DNA of 64,000 nt. It comes from CAVTWH01 sp963850915 (GTDB taxonomy: Bacteria; Actinomycetota; Actinomycetes; Mycobacteriales; Micromonosporaceae). Location of the stretch: NCBI GenBank assembly GCA_963850915.1, contig CAWKND010000004.1:1116001-1180000 (forward strand). Direction: 5' to 3'. Shown here piece by piece: positions 24,953 to 34,700 of the stretch (its first letter is position 1; each line of letters begins with the position of its first letter). A program made the position numbers and the translations under genes. The notes beneath the pieces are model-generated. The model was not told the origin of the DNA and did not search any database. It saw only the letters and a list, made by a program, of their open reading frames with translations.

Positions 24953-25390
24953 ATGCTGCGCTACCGCCTCACCCATCCGGAGTTGATCGGCGCCCTGGCC
25001 CGCGCGGGTCACGGCTCCACGGTGTTGTTGGCGGACAGCAACTATCCGCACGCGACGGCTGTGGGTCCGGCCGCCCGTACCGTCTACCTGAACCTGCGGC
25101 CCGGTCAGATCCCGGTCGACGACGTGCTGGAGTGCGTACTGTCCGCGGTACCGATCGAGGCGGCCCGCCTCATGCGCCCCGATGACGGCTCCGAGCCGCC
25201 GGTCTTCGCGGACTTCCGGCGACTGGTCGCGCCGGTGGTGCCGACTCTGCTGGTCCGCAACGATTTCTACGCCGCGGCGCGCGGCCCGGACCTCGCCGTC
25301 GCGGTCGCCACCGGAGACCAGCGGCTGTACGCGAACATCCTGCTCACGATCGGGGTGGTGCCGCCGGAGAGCGCGGCTACCCGCGGATAG
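24953..25390 (+). CDS. RbsD/FucU-family sugar mutarotase
   Basis: A 145-aa RbsD/FucU protein. The family start MLRYRLTHPELIGALARAGHG, with the conserved His, followed by VLLADSNYPHAT, and the C-terminal segment ATGDQRLYANILLTIGVV with conserved Tyr and Asn, are present. It converts anomers of a monosaccharide such as L-fucose or ribose. A GGGGGCGGG site lies before the ATG, nine bases after the dehydrogenase stop. It completes the three-gene operon with SDR and MDR. L-fucose is one candidate substrate, not proven by the sequence. Confidence 0.85.
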   Translation: MLRYRLTHPELIGALARAGHGSTVLLADSNYPHATAVGPAARTVYLNLRPGQIPVDDVLECVLSAVPIEAARLMRPDDGSEPPVFADFRRLVAPVVPTLLVRNDFYAAARGPDLAVAVATGDQRLYANILLTIGVVPPESAATRG

Positions 25391-25464
25391 CGGCTGTCAC
25401 TCGGCGCGGAGTACCGCGGCCACGGTCGTATGGTGGGCGGTGGACGTACCGGGAGGGGGAGGGC

Positions 25465-25737
25465 GTGAGCGGGTCGAGTACAGCGCCTGGCGATCAGGTC
25501 CGGCTGGTGCCTGACGGCTGTGACTACGTGCTGCGCGGAGTCGCCCGGGTACGCGCCGACGGGGACGAGGTTCCGGTGCGCGCGATCGCCCCCGGCGGTA
25601 CCGCCGTCATTGCCCAGATCCCGCTCGACGCGCCCGGTCTGGTCATCGTCGAGCACGCCGCGACGCCGGGCGGCGAGCTGCTCGTACAGCTCCAGAATGT
25701 CTTCGTGTCCGCGTCCCGGGTACTGCCCGCGTCCTGA
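25465..25737 (+). CDS. Small hypothetical protein
   Basis: A 90-aa acidic protein, starting GTG after a strong GGGAGGGGGAGGG ribosome site. It is probably a small beta-rich domain (YVLRGVARVRADGDEVPVRAIAPGGTAVIAQIP). It has no signal peptide, membrane segment or recognisable motif. It stands alone between the FucU operon and the sigma factor. I do not recognise the family; the coding call rests on the ribosome site and actinomycete-like third-position G/C. Confidence 0.55.
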   Translation: MSGSSTAPGDQVRLVPDGCDYVLRGVARVRADGDEVPVRAIAPGGTAVIAQIPLDAPGLVIVEHAATPGGELLVQLQNVFVSASRVLPAS

Positions 25738-25848
25738 CCGGCCCTGCCTACCTCGGTGGCCGGGGCGTGACGGCGATTCTGGAGCGTTAGCAACCTTCCC
25801 GGCCGGTCGCCGCGTCGCCCTGGTGAGAAGCACGGGGAAGGGTGGCGG

Positions 25849-26355
25849 ATGCGCCGAGCCGAGGAACAGGTGTACCGGGATTTCGTGACGTCCCGGCTGG
25901 AGTCGCTGCGCCGTACGGCGTACCTGCTGTGCCGGGACGCGTACCTCGCGGACGACCTGGTGTCGATCACACTCACCAAGCTGTACCGGCATTGGCGCAG
26001 GGCGGTGGCCGCGGACAATCTCGACGCGTACGTCCGCGGCATGCTCACCAACTCCTGGTTGAGTGAGCGCCGCCGGCCGTGGCGCCGCGAGTCGTCGGTG
26101 GAGTTCCTCCCGGACGTGGGGGTGGCCGACACCGCCCCGCCCGACCGTACGGAGCTGCTGCGCCTGCTCGCCAACCTGCCGCCGCGGCAACGCGCTGTGG
26201 TGGTCCTGCGCTTCTACTGCGACCTGTCGGTCGCCCAGACGGCGGAGACCCTCGGCATCACCGAGGGCGCCGTCAAGAGCCAGTCCGCGCGCGGCCTCGC
26301 GGCGCTGCGGGTGGTGGCCACCAGTCAATTGATGCTCAGGCAGGAGACCCCATGA
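25849..26355 (+). CDS. SigE-type ECF RNA polymerase sigma factor
   Basis: A 168-aa sigma-70 family protein with region 2 (YRDFVTSRLESLRRTAYLLCRDAYLADDLV, AYVRGMLTNSWLSERRR) and region 4 (LLANLPPRQRAVVVLRFYCDLSVAQTAETLGITEGAVKSQSARGLAAL). This short form without region 3 is the SigE family common in actinomycetes. The next gene overlaps its stop (ATGA) and encodes a membrane-anchored protein that may act as its anti-sigma partner. Confidence 0.9.
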   Translation: MRRAEEQVYRDFVTSRLESLRRTAYLLCRDAYLADDLVSITLTKLYRHWRRAVAADNLDAYVRGMLTNSWLSERRRPWRRESSVEFLPDVGVADTAPPDRTELLRLLANLPPRQRAVVVLRFYCDLSVAQTAETLGITEGAVKSQSARGLAALRVVATSQLMLRQETP

Positions 26356-27185
26356 TCGCATTGCGCGACGAACTCGACGCGGCGCTGCCGCTGCTGCCAC
26401 CGTCGTCGGTGGACATCGACCGGGTGATCACCCGGGGACGCCGGGGCATCCAGCTCCGGTTCGCGGCTGGTATCGCGGGTACCACCGGGCTCGTGGTGGG
26501 GCTGGTGCTGCTGTCCGCGTTCGTCGGCCCCGGCGCGGGCCCGGGGCAGGTCGTGGGCGGTCACCGCCCGTCGTCGGCGGCCGGCCCCGGCGGGAACGGC
26601 TCGCCCAGCCACTCCGACGGACCGCTGCCCACGAGCGACCCGGCGCCGCCGAAGGTGGAGGGGCGACCGGACATCGACCGGCTCAACACACTGCTGCTCG
26701 GGGCCTTCCAGCGGGCCGCGCCGGAGTTCCCCACGATCATCTCGTACCAGGGGCAGCCGGAGGACCCGAACGTGAGCTGCGCGCCGGGTGAGCCACAGAC
26801 CTCGCCCGGTTCGTGTGGTACGCCACTCCCGGTCAAGTACGAGCTGTCGTTCGCGATGCAGAAGGCCAGCCAGTACTCCGCCGTCTTCGTGGATGTGGGT
26901 ACCGCCGCCACGATGCGGGTGCAGTGCCTGACCGACACGCCGGGCCAGGGCAGCCCCAACCCGGAGTGCCACGCCACGACGGTCAACGGCATGACGGTGC
27001 TCGACATGTCCAGCGACGTGCAGGGCAACACCTCGGCCATCTCCTACGCGTTGCTCGCGGTACACCCGGACGGCACCGTCGTGGAGATCTTCGTCAACCC
27101 GCCGGTCATCGGGGCCACGCCGTTCATGACCAAGCAGCAGGCCATCAAGGTCGTCGTCGATCTGGCCGTCACGCTCCACCCGTAG
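26352..27185 (+). CDS. Membrane-anchored protein, possible anti-sigma partner
   Basis: A 277-aa protein coupled to the sigma factor (ATGA). A cytoplasmic N-terminus of about 35 residues (LRDELDAALPLLPPSSVDIDRVITRGRRG) precedes one membrane helix (AAGIAGTTGLVVGLVLLSAFV), a Pro/Ser/Gly-rich linker and an extracytoplasmic domain of about 180 residues with four cysteines. Small single-pass proteins after SigE-type factors often regulate them, but no zinc-binding anti-sigma motif is visible. The role is therefore inferred from position. A long hairpin follows the stop. Confidence 0.7.
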   Translation: MIALRDELDAALPLLPPSSVDIDRVITRGRRGIQLRFAAGIAGTTGLVVGLVLLSAFVGPGAGPGQVVGGHRPSSAAGPGGNGSPSHSDGPLPTSDPAPPKVEGRPDIDRLNTLLLGAFQRAAPEFPTIISYQGQPEDPNVSCAPGEPQTSPGSCGTPLPVKYELSFAMQKASQYSAVFVDVGTAATMRVQCLTDTPGQGSPNPECHATTVNGMTVLDMSSDVQGNTSAISYALLAVHPDGTVVEIFVNPPVIGATPFMTKQQAIKVVVDLAVTLHP

Positions 27186-27244
27186 GCACGCCCTCGTCCG
27201 GTACCCGCACCAGTCCGGGTTCGCACCTTCCCGGGTAGTCCACG

Positions 27245-27279
27245 GCCAGCCCTCACGGAACCTTTCCGTGGGGGCTGGC
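27245..27279 (+). terminator. Rho-independent-like terminator hairpin
   Basis: GCCAGCCCTCACGGAA (27245-27260) pairs with TTCCGTGGGGGCTGGC (27264-27279) with one T-G wobble and a three-base loop, 60 bp after the anti-sigma-like gene. No T-run follows, as is usual in actinomycetes. It should end the sigma-factor operon before the phospholipase gene. Confidence 0.8.
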
Positions 27280-27403
27280 AATGCCTAGCGACGCGGGTGC
27301 CTCCATTGTCCTATGTCGATTAACCGGGTTGTTGGTTGGCGGGCGCGCGGCGGCCATCTCGGTACCTGACGGTGAGGCGATCCCACCCCACTCGGAGGTT
27401 GCG

Positions 27404-29348
27404 ATGTCCCCCGTCTCCCGCCGCTCCCTGCTCGGTGCCGCCGCCGCGGCCGCCGGCGGTATGGCCCTGCCCACCGCGCTCACCGCCGCCCGGGCCAGCG
27501 CGGCCGGCTCCCTCGACCAGGTCAAGCACGTAGTGATCTTCATGCAGGAGAACCGGTCGTTCGACCACTACTACGGCACGCTCTCCGGCGTGTCCGGCTT
27601 CGCCGACACCTCGCTCGTACGCTTCCCCAACAACAGCAACGTTTTCCAGCAGACGAAGTCGGGGCCGGCCGGTGGTGCGGTACTCCAGCCCTGGCACCTG
27701 AACACGGCCACCACCGACGCGCAGCGGGTGACTGATCTGGACCACTCCTGGTCGGGTACCCACTCGGCGTGGAACGGCGGCCTGTACAACAACTGGATCC
27801 CGGCCAAGTCCACCAAGACGATGGGGTACTACCAGCGCTCGGACATCCCGTGGCAGTACGCCCTGGCGGACGCGTTCACCATCTGCGACCAGTACTTCTG
27901 CTCGGTACAGGGCCCCACGAACCCGAACCGGCTCTACCAGTGGACCGGCTGGATCGACCCGAACGGGACCGGTGGTGGGCCGGTGACCGACAACAGCGAG
28001 GCCGGGTACTCCTGGATCACCTACCCGGAGCGGCTGCAGAACGCCGGCGTCAGCTGGAAGGTCTACCAGCAGGCCGACAACTACGACGACAACCCGCTGG
28101 CCTGGTTCCACCAGTTCCAGACGGCACCCACCAGCTCCCCGCTGTACCAGCGCGGCATGGCGCGGGTCAGCAGCGTGGCCACCGCCATCGCCGCGGACAT
28201 CGCCGCCGGTACCTTCCCGGCGGTGTCCTGGGTGGTCGCGCCGACCGCGCAGTGCGAGCACCCGACCAACCCGCCGGCCTACGGCGCCGACTACATCGCC
28301 GGCGTACTCGGCGCGATCGGCGCGCACCCGGACGTGTGGAGCTCCACGGTGGTACTCCTCAACTTCGACGAGAACGACGGCTTCTTCGACCACGTGGCAC
28401 CGCCCGTACCGCCGTCGGGTACCGCCGACGAGTTCATCTCCGGCAAGCCGATCGGGCTGGGACCGCGGGTACCGCTGACCGTCATCTCGCCGTGGTCGGG
28501 CGGTGGCCGGGTCTGCTCGGAGACCTTCGACCACACCTCGGTGCTGCGCTTCGTGGAGACCTGGACCGGCGTGCAGGAGCCGCACATCTCGGCGTGGCGC
28601 CGTACCGTCTGCGGGAACCTGTTGTCCGCCTTCAACTTCGGCTCCACCACGGGGTACCCGACGCTGCCGGCGACCGCGCCGCTGGTGGCCGCCGCGAACG
28701 CGCAGGACAGCCTGCCCAACGCCACCGCCCCGAACTCCTCGACGCGTCCGCCGCAGGAGAGCGGTGACCGGCCGGCCCAGCCTGTCGGCTACCGGTTCGA
28801 CACCACGTCGTGGACGGATACGACGTACCAACCGGATCTGGTTCCAGGTCACCAACCACGGCAGCCTGGGCGGCGGGTTCAGCGCGTACGCCGTCAACCA
28901 CCGCACGTACGCGGTGTGGCAGTACACGCTTCCGGTCGGGGGTACCGTCTCCGACTACTTCAGCGCGCTGACCTACGGCGGCGGCCCGTACGACTTCGAC
29001 GTGCACGGGCCGGACGGGTACCTGCGCGGCTTCCAGGGTGACGTACGCACCTGGACCAACAGTGCCAAGGCGCACCCGGAGGCGGCGGTCACCGACACCG
29101 GCGACGGGCAGCACCTCACCCTGACCCTCACCAACCAGGGCAGCGCGTCCTGTGTCTTCACCATCGGGGTGAACGTCGCGCCACTGGCAACGGGTGGCTC
29201 GCCGGTCACGGTCACCGTCGCGGCCGGTGGCTCGGCCACCCGTACCCTCGCGGCGACCGTGGCCGGCCGGTACGACATCACGGTCACCGCCAACGTCGGC
29301 GACGGCTTCGCCCGGCGCTTCGCGGGGCGCCTGCATCCCGCCAGCTGA
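27404..29348 (+). CDS. Tat-exported phospholipase C / acid phosphatase family (frameshifted)
   Basis: A non-haemolytic phospholipase C-type phosphoesterase. The twin-arginine signal (SRRSLLGAAAAAAGG) and AxA cleavage lead into the catalytic domain with the metal motif HVVIFMQENRSFDHYYGTL, WQYALADAFTICDQYFCSVQGPTNPNR and VVLLNFDENDGFFDHVAPP. The C-terminal beta domains (IWFQVTNHGSLGGGFSAYAV, YDFDVHGPDGYLRGF) continue in the +1 frame. The switch is at about 28820-28827, where dropping one base gives TTTNRIWFQV. Repaired length is about 647 aa. The break is either a sequencing error or a real loss of the C-terminal domain; the catalytic part is intact either way. Confidence 0.85.
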
Positions 29349-29363
29349 CAGCCCCTCCCCGGG

Positions 29364-29399
29364 CCATCCCCGCCGGTGCCGGTGCGCCGGCGGGGATGG
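29364..29399. terminator. Bidirectional terminator hairpin
   Basis: CCATCCCCGCCGG (29364-29376) pairs perfectly with CCGGCGGGGATGG (29387-29399) around a ten-base loop. It lies between the convergent phospholipase gene and the lamin-tail gene, so it can serve both. Confidence 0.8.
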
Positions 29400-29417
29400 T
29401 CGCAGGGTGGTTCGGAC

Positions 29418-31445
29418 TCAGCAGGGGAAGGTGCCGCTGTAGAGGGCGTGGCCGTACGAGGAGCTGCCGGAGCCGAAGCCCCAGACGCCGTCGTCGGACC
29501 ACACCGCTTCACGCGAGCCGTTGACGCAGGTGGTGGTCGGCGCGATCGCGAACCCCTCGAGGTTGTCGACCGGCATCACCGACGGGTTCGTATAGGTCAG
29601 GTCTACGACGATCGCGCCGGCGGTGTTCACCTTCAGGAAGGTGTGCGTCTCTCCGCAGGTGTTGTCGCACGTCGCGATGATGCGCTGGGTACCGGCGTCG
29701 AACATGACGTCCATGACCGAGGCCTTGCCGGTGGCGACGGTACCGAAGGTGGTGAAGGTACCGTCCGAGTTGAGGCCGTACACGTGCAGCGTGCCGTCCC
29801 ACTCGAGGCCGGCGAAGAACAGACCCGACCCGTGTAGCGGGTAGTTCGCGGGGTTGTAGGCCACCCCGGTCAGCGGGTCGATCCAGCCGCCGGTGGTCAG
29901 CCAGCTGTCCGGCACGTAACCCACGCCCTCGAAGCCGAGGTTGGCCTGGTCCTTGTCGCCGGTGTTGAGCTGCGGGAACTGCGAAGTCATGTCCCACTGG
30001 TGCAACGGGGTGAGCGTCGAGCCGGTGGCGGCGGGGTCGTACTCCATGATCGTGTCCTTGGGCACGGTGTTGTGGTTGTTGTCCCGCTCGGAGGTGACGT
30101 AGAGGTGGCCGTTGGCGCCCACCGTCAGGCCCTCCGAGTCCGGCTCACCGGATCCGCCGGTGAAGTGGAGCTGCTTGCCGGTCGCGCTCCACGCCGCGTC
30201 CGGGATCCACTTGGTACCGGACTTGACCAGCTTGTACAGCCAGTTCTTGTTCTTCACCGCCCACAGCGTCGACGGGTTCGCCGGGTCGAACGCCAGGCCA
30301 CTCACGTCACGACCCTCCGGCCCCGTGGAGGTGGTGAAGGCGCAGACATTGTCGGCGATGGTGACGTCCGGTCCGCCGGGCCACGACAGGGTACCGGCCG
30401 GAGTCGAACCGGTACCGGACGGCGCCTCCGGGGTACAGCCGCTCGTCAGCGACCCACCGCCGCCCAGCAGATGGCCAGTCGGCGACTGCGTCTGGGTTGG
30501 AGTCGGGGTTGGCGACGCGGTCACTGTCGGGGTCACTGTCACTGTCGGGGTCGGCGAGCTTCCCGAGCACGAGTTGGCCCCACCGAGGGTCGCGGTGAGG
30601 GCCGTCCGGAACCAGCCGGTACCGTTGGCGCACCGCTCATCCGACGGCTTGGCCCCGTTCAGCGCCCAGGTCACCGAGTCGATCGTGTTCCCGCTGCTGT
30701 CGATGAGGAACAGCGAGTCGTTGTCGCCGAGGCCGGTCTTGGAGTTGAACGTCACGTACCCACCGGCGGGAATGCTGGTGGCACTCGGCGATGACGACGA
30801 GACCGACGACGTGGAGTGGGCGGTGTCGCCGTCGACGTACTTCCACGAGCCGACGCTGACCGCGCTCGTACCCCCGTTGTACAGCTCGACGGTGTCGGCG
30901 CCGGTCGAGGTCACCTCGTTGATCCGGACCCGGCTCGCGGCCGGGATCGTCGCCGGGCACCCGGAAGCATTCGAGCTACCGAACGTGGTCGCGGTCGTGG
31001 TGGTGACCCACGCGCCGGTACCGTCGCCGCCGCACCGGGCCATCGCCGGCTTGGCCTTGTTGGTGGCCCATTCGACCCGGTCGACCACCGTGCCGTCGGC
31101 CGTGTAGAGCACCAGCTTGTCCGAGTCACCCAGACCCTTCGGCGAGTTGAACGTGGCGAAGCCGCCGGCCGGGATCGTGCTGGCGGACGGGCTGAACGAC
31201 TGCGGTGAGAAGCTGTCGTCCGACATCTTCCAGCCACTGATGCTGACCGATGTCGAGCCGGTGTTGTACAGCTCAACCGTGTCGTTGTTGTTCGACGTGA
31301 CTTCGTTGATGCGGACGTTCTGGTAGGCGGCGGGGTCGGCGGCAGCGGCGGGGCGCGCGGCAGCGGTGACGACAGCGAGACCGAACACGGTCAGAACGCC
31401 GGCGCAGGCTCCGGCGACGCGTGCAGAGGTGCGATGTGACGGCAT
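29418..31445 (-). CDS. Secreted lamin-tail-domain protein with C-terminal propeller-like domain
   Basis: A 675-aa exported protein. A Sec signal (VAGACAGVLTVFGLAVVTAAARPAAAA) is followed by two lamin-tail domains (VRINEVTSNNNDTVELYNTGSTSVSISGWK and VRINEVTSTGADTVELYNGGTSAVSVGSWK), each about 110 residues. A Thr/Pro/Val linker precedes a domain of about 330 residues with propeller-like repeats (DVSGLAFDPANPSTLWAVKNKNWLYKL, SEGLTVGANGHLYVTSERDNN, GLFFAGLEWDGTLHVYGLNSDG). The C-terminal part resembles extracellular phytase/SdiA-regulated-type propellers. Function is unknown; surface adhesion or phosphoesterase activity are possibilities. Its start faces the GH3 gene across 310 bp. Confidence 0.75.
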   Translation of the reverse strand: MPSHRTSARVAGACAGVLTVFGLAVVTAAARPAAAADPAAYQNVRINEVTSNNNDTVELYNTGSTSVSISGWKMSDDSFSPQSFSPSASTIPAGGFATFNSPKGLGDSDKLVLYTADGTVVDRVEWATNKAKPAMARCGGDGTGAWVTTTTATTFGSSNASGCPATIPAASRVRINEVTSTGADTVELYNGGTSAVSVGSWKYVDGDTAHSTSSVSSSSPSATSIPAGGYVTFNSKTGLGDNDSLFLIDSSGNTIDSVTWALNGAKPSDERCANGTGWFRTALTATLGGANSCSGSSPTPTVTVTPTVTASPTPTPTQTQSPTGHLLGGGGSLTSGCTPEAPSGTGSTPAGTLSWPGGPDVTIADNVCAFTTSTGPEGRDVSGLAFDPANPSTLWAVKNKNWLYKLVKSGTKWIPDAAWSATGKQLHFTGGSGEPDSEGLTVGANGHLYVTSERDNNHNTVPKDTIMEYDPAATGSTLTPLHQWDMTSQFPQLNTGDKDQANLGFEGVGYVPDSWLTTGGWIDPLTGVAYNPANYPLHGSGLFFAGLEWDGTLHVYGLNSDGTFTTFGTVATGKASVMDVMFDAGTQRIIATCDNTCGETHTFLKVNTAGAIVVDLTYTNPSVMPVDNLEGFAIAPTTTCVNGSREAVWSDDGVWGFGSGSSSYGHALYSGTFPC

Positions 31446-31708
31446 GGGAGAAGGTTCCTGAGAGGACCTTGAGGCAACGTGAACACCAGCCGAATGCCTT
31501 ACGGTGCGCGCCGGAACAGGGAGCCTCGGGGCCGGCGTGTGCCAACTTGTCGGGCAGTCACAGTTTGCTAATTAACTTTAGGCTCGAAGAAAGCCCTGGT
31601 CAGTTCGGTTCCGGTCCAACGCGTCGATGGTCGCCAATCCCGAACCAGCCCGTTCGGAGCCCATCGACGACCTTGACAGGCTGCGGCGCCAGCGCGAATC
31701 TCTTTCCA

Positions 31709-31720
31709 GAGAGCGCTCTC
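31709..31720. promoter_or_regulatory. Palindrome like a CebR (cellobiose repressor) operator
   Basis: GAGAGCGCTCTC is a perfect 12-bp palindrome sharing the core GAGCGCTC with the known actinomycete CebR site TGGGAGCGCTCCCA. It lies 36 bp before the start of the GH3 beta-glucosidase gene. The rest of the 310-bp gap (31446-31755) holds a short AT-rich stretch around 31566-31582 and nothing else I can name. Confidence 0.5.
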
Positions 31721-31755
31721 CCCTCCGTCCTCTGTCGTCCTGTTGGGGAAGAGTC

Positions 31756-34700
31756 ATGACTTCTGATGTCGCGGTGCCGCTTTGGCGTGCCCGAAAAAGG
31801 CGCGGGCTGATCGTGGCCGGTGCGCTCGTCCTGGTATTGCTGGCCTGGCTCGGGATCACCATGGGCACCGCCCGGGCCGCGGCAACCCTGCTGTCGCAGG
31901 GCAGACCCGCCACCGCGTCGTCGGTGGAGAACGCCGGTACGCCGGCCAGCGCCGCGGTTGACGGCAACGCCGGTACCCGGTGGTCGAGCGCCGCCAGCGA
32001 CCCGCAGTGGCTCCAGGTCGACCTCGGCTCGACGGCGACCGTCAGCCAGGTCGTCCTGCAGTGGGAGGCCGCGTACGCCGTCGGCGTTCCAGATCCAGGT
32101 GTCGGCCGACGCGGCGACGTGGAGCACGATCTACTCGACCACGACCGGTGCCGGCGGTACGCAGACGCTGAACATCTCCGGTAGCGGCCGGTACGTCCGC
32201 GTGTACGGGACCGCACGCGCGACCGGCTACGGGTACTCGTTGTGGGAGTTCCAGGTCTACGGCACGTTCGCGACCGGCGGCGGCTGCGGTACCAGCAACG
32301 CCGCGCTGAACCGGCCGGCGACCGCGTCCTCCACCGAGAACGCCGGTAACCCGGCGAGCGCCGCCGACGACGGCAACGCCGGTACCCGGTGGTCGAGCGC
32401 GTTCAGTGACCCGCAGTGGCTCCAGATCGACCTGGGCGCAACGGTCAGCGTGTGCCAGGTGGTACTGCAGTGGGAGTCCGCGTACGCGACCGCGTTCCAG
32501 ATCCAGCTGTCGGCCAACGCGTCCACGTGGAGCACGATCTACTCGACCACGACCGGTACCGGCGGTACCCAGACGCTCAACGTCTCCGGCAGCGGCAGGT
32601 ACATCCGGATGTACGGCACCGCACGCGCGACCGGGTACGGGTACTCGCTCTGGGAGTTCGCCGTCAGCACGGGCACCGGCGGGCCGAGTACCAGCCCCAG
32701 TCCGAGTCCGTCCACGAGTACGAGCCCGCCACCGACCGGCGGCAAGTACTGCGGTTACCAGGATCTTGCCCTGGGCCAGCCGACCACGGCCTCGTCGACG
32801 TACTCCGCCACCGGCAACCTGGCCTCCGCCGCCACCGACGGCAACCCGGGCAGCCGCTGGGAAAGCGCGTACAGCGACCCGCAGTGGCTCGATGTCGACC
32901 TCGGTCTGCAGACCCAGATCTGCGGGGCCAGCCTGCTCTGGGAGGCCGCCTACGCCTCGGCGTTCCAGATCCAGGTATCCAACGACAACGCGACCTGGAG
33001 CACGGTCTACTCCACCACCACCGGGACCGGCGGGAGCCAGTCGCTGACCCTCTCGGTGACCGACCGCTACATCCGGGTGTACGCCACGGTGCGCGCCACC
33101 CAGTGGGGCGACTCGATCCTGGAGTTCCGCGTCTACGGCCTGACCAACACCGCCCCGATCACCGGCGGCAACGGTAACGGCGGCAACGGGGTCTGCCCGT
33201 GGGTCAACTCCACGGCGCCGGTTGCCCAGCGCGTACAGCAGGTACTGAACACGATGAACCAGACCGAGGAGTTCACCCTGCTCTCCGGCGACGGCGCCTC
33301 GTCCTACATCGGCCAGGTCGCCGCCATCCCCAACCTGTGCGTCAAGGCGATGAACATGCAGGACGGCCCGGCCGGGGTCGGCGACGGTACCGGTGGGGTC
33401 ACCGCCTACGCCGACGGCGAGAACTCCGCGGCCACCTGGGATCCGGCGCTGATCCAGCAGCAGGGCGCCGCGATGGGTGCCGAGTTCGCGGGCAAGGGCG
33501 TGAACGTTTCGCTCGGCCCGACAACGAACCTGGTACGCGACCCGCGGTGGGGCCGGACCTACGAGACGTACGGCGAGGACCCGTACCTGGCCGGCCAGAT
33601 CACTTCGGCGGAGGTGCTGGGCCTGCAGAGCCAGGGCGTCCAGGCGATGGTCAAGCACGTCGCGGCGTACGACCAGGAGCAGTACCCCAACGGCAACAAC
33701 AACGAGACGGTCAGCGAGCAGGCGCTGCAGGAGCTGTACCTGGCTCCGTTCCAGTCGGCCATCTACCAGGCCGCACCGGCCTCGTTCATGTGCTCGTACG
33801 CCGTGGTCAACAGCGCCGCCTCGTGCCAGAACGCCGACATGCAGATCAAGGGGCTGAACAACGAGGCGAACTTCGGCGGGTACATCACCTCCGACTGGGG
33901 CGGCGACTACAACAACGTCGCCTCGGTCGTGGGTGGCATGGAGATCGGGATGCCGTTCCCCGGCTCGATCCCGGCGGACATGGCCGCCGCGATCGCGAAC
34001 GGCACGCTGAGCCAGTACGCGGTGAACGCGGCGGTCGCCCGGATCCTCACCCAGATGTTCGCCTTCGGGATGTTCGACAACCCGGCGACCGGCTCGCTCG
34101 CCACCAGCGTGACGTCGGCCGCACACCAGCAGACCGCGCTGCAGACGAGCGAGGAGGGCTCGGTCCTCCTGAAGAACAACGGGATCCTGCCGCTGAACCC
34201 GAACGGCACCGAGTCGATCGCGGTGATCGGTACCGACGCCGGCGCTGGCGTTGAACTCGCCGGTGGCGGCAGCGGCACGGTGACCAGCTCCAACACGATC
34301 TGGCCGATCACCGGGATCCAGAACGCGGTCGGCTCCGGCGTGCACGTCACCTACACCCAGGGCAACGACAACGGCACCGCCAACATCGGGCAGGCGGTCA
34401 CCGCGGCCCGGGCGGCGACCGACGCGATCATCTTCGTCAACCTCCCGGAGGGCGAGGAGAGCGACCTCACCACGCTGAACCTGTCCGCCACGGACGAGTC
34501 GCTGATCCAGCAGGTGGCGGCGGCCAACCCGAACACCATCGTGGTACTCAACAGTGGCGGTCCAGTGGTCATGCCGTGGCTGAACTCGGTCGCCGGCGTG
34601 TTCGCGAACTGGTACCCCGGCCAGGCGGTCGGCAGCGCCATGGCGGCGCTGATCTTCGGCACGGTGAACCCCTCGGGCAAGCTGCCGGTCACCTTCCCGA

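Noticed and set aside
30470..30560. Short gtcactgtcggg-type repeats considered as regulatory or CRISPR
   Set aside because: They encode the Thr/Val/Pro linker of the lamin-tail protein (TVTVTPTVTASPTPTPT) and have no spacers.
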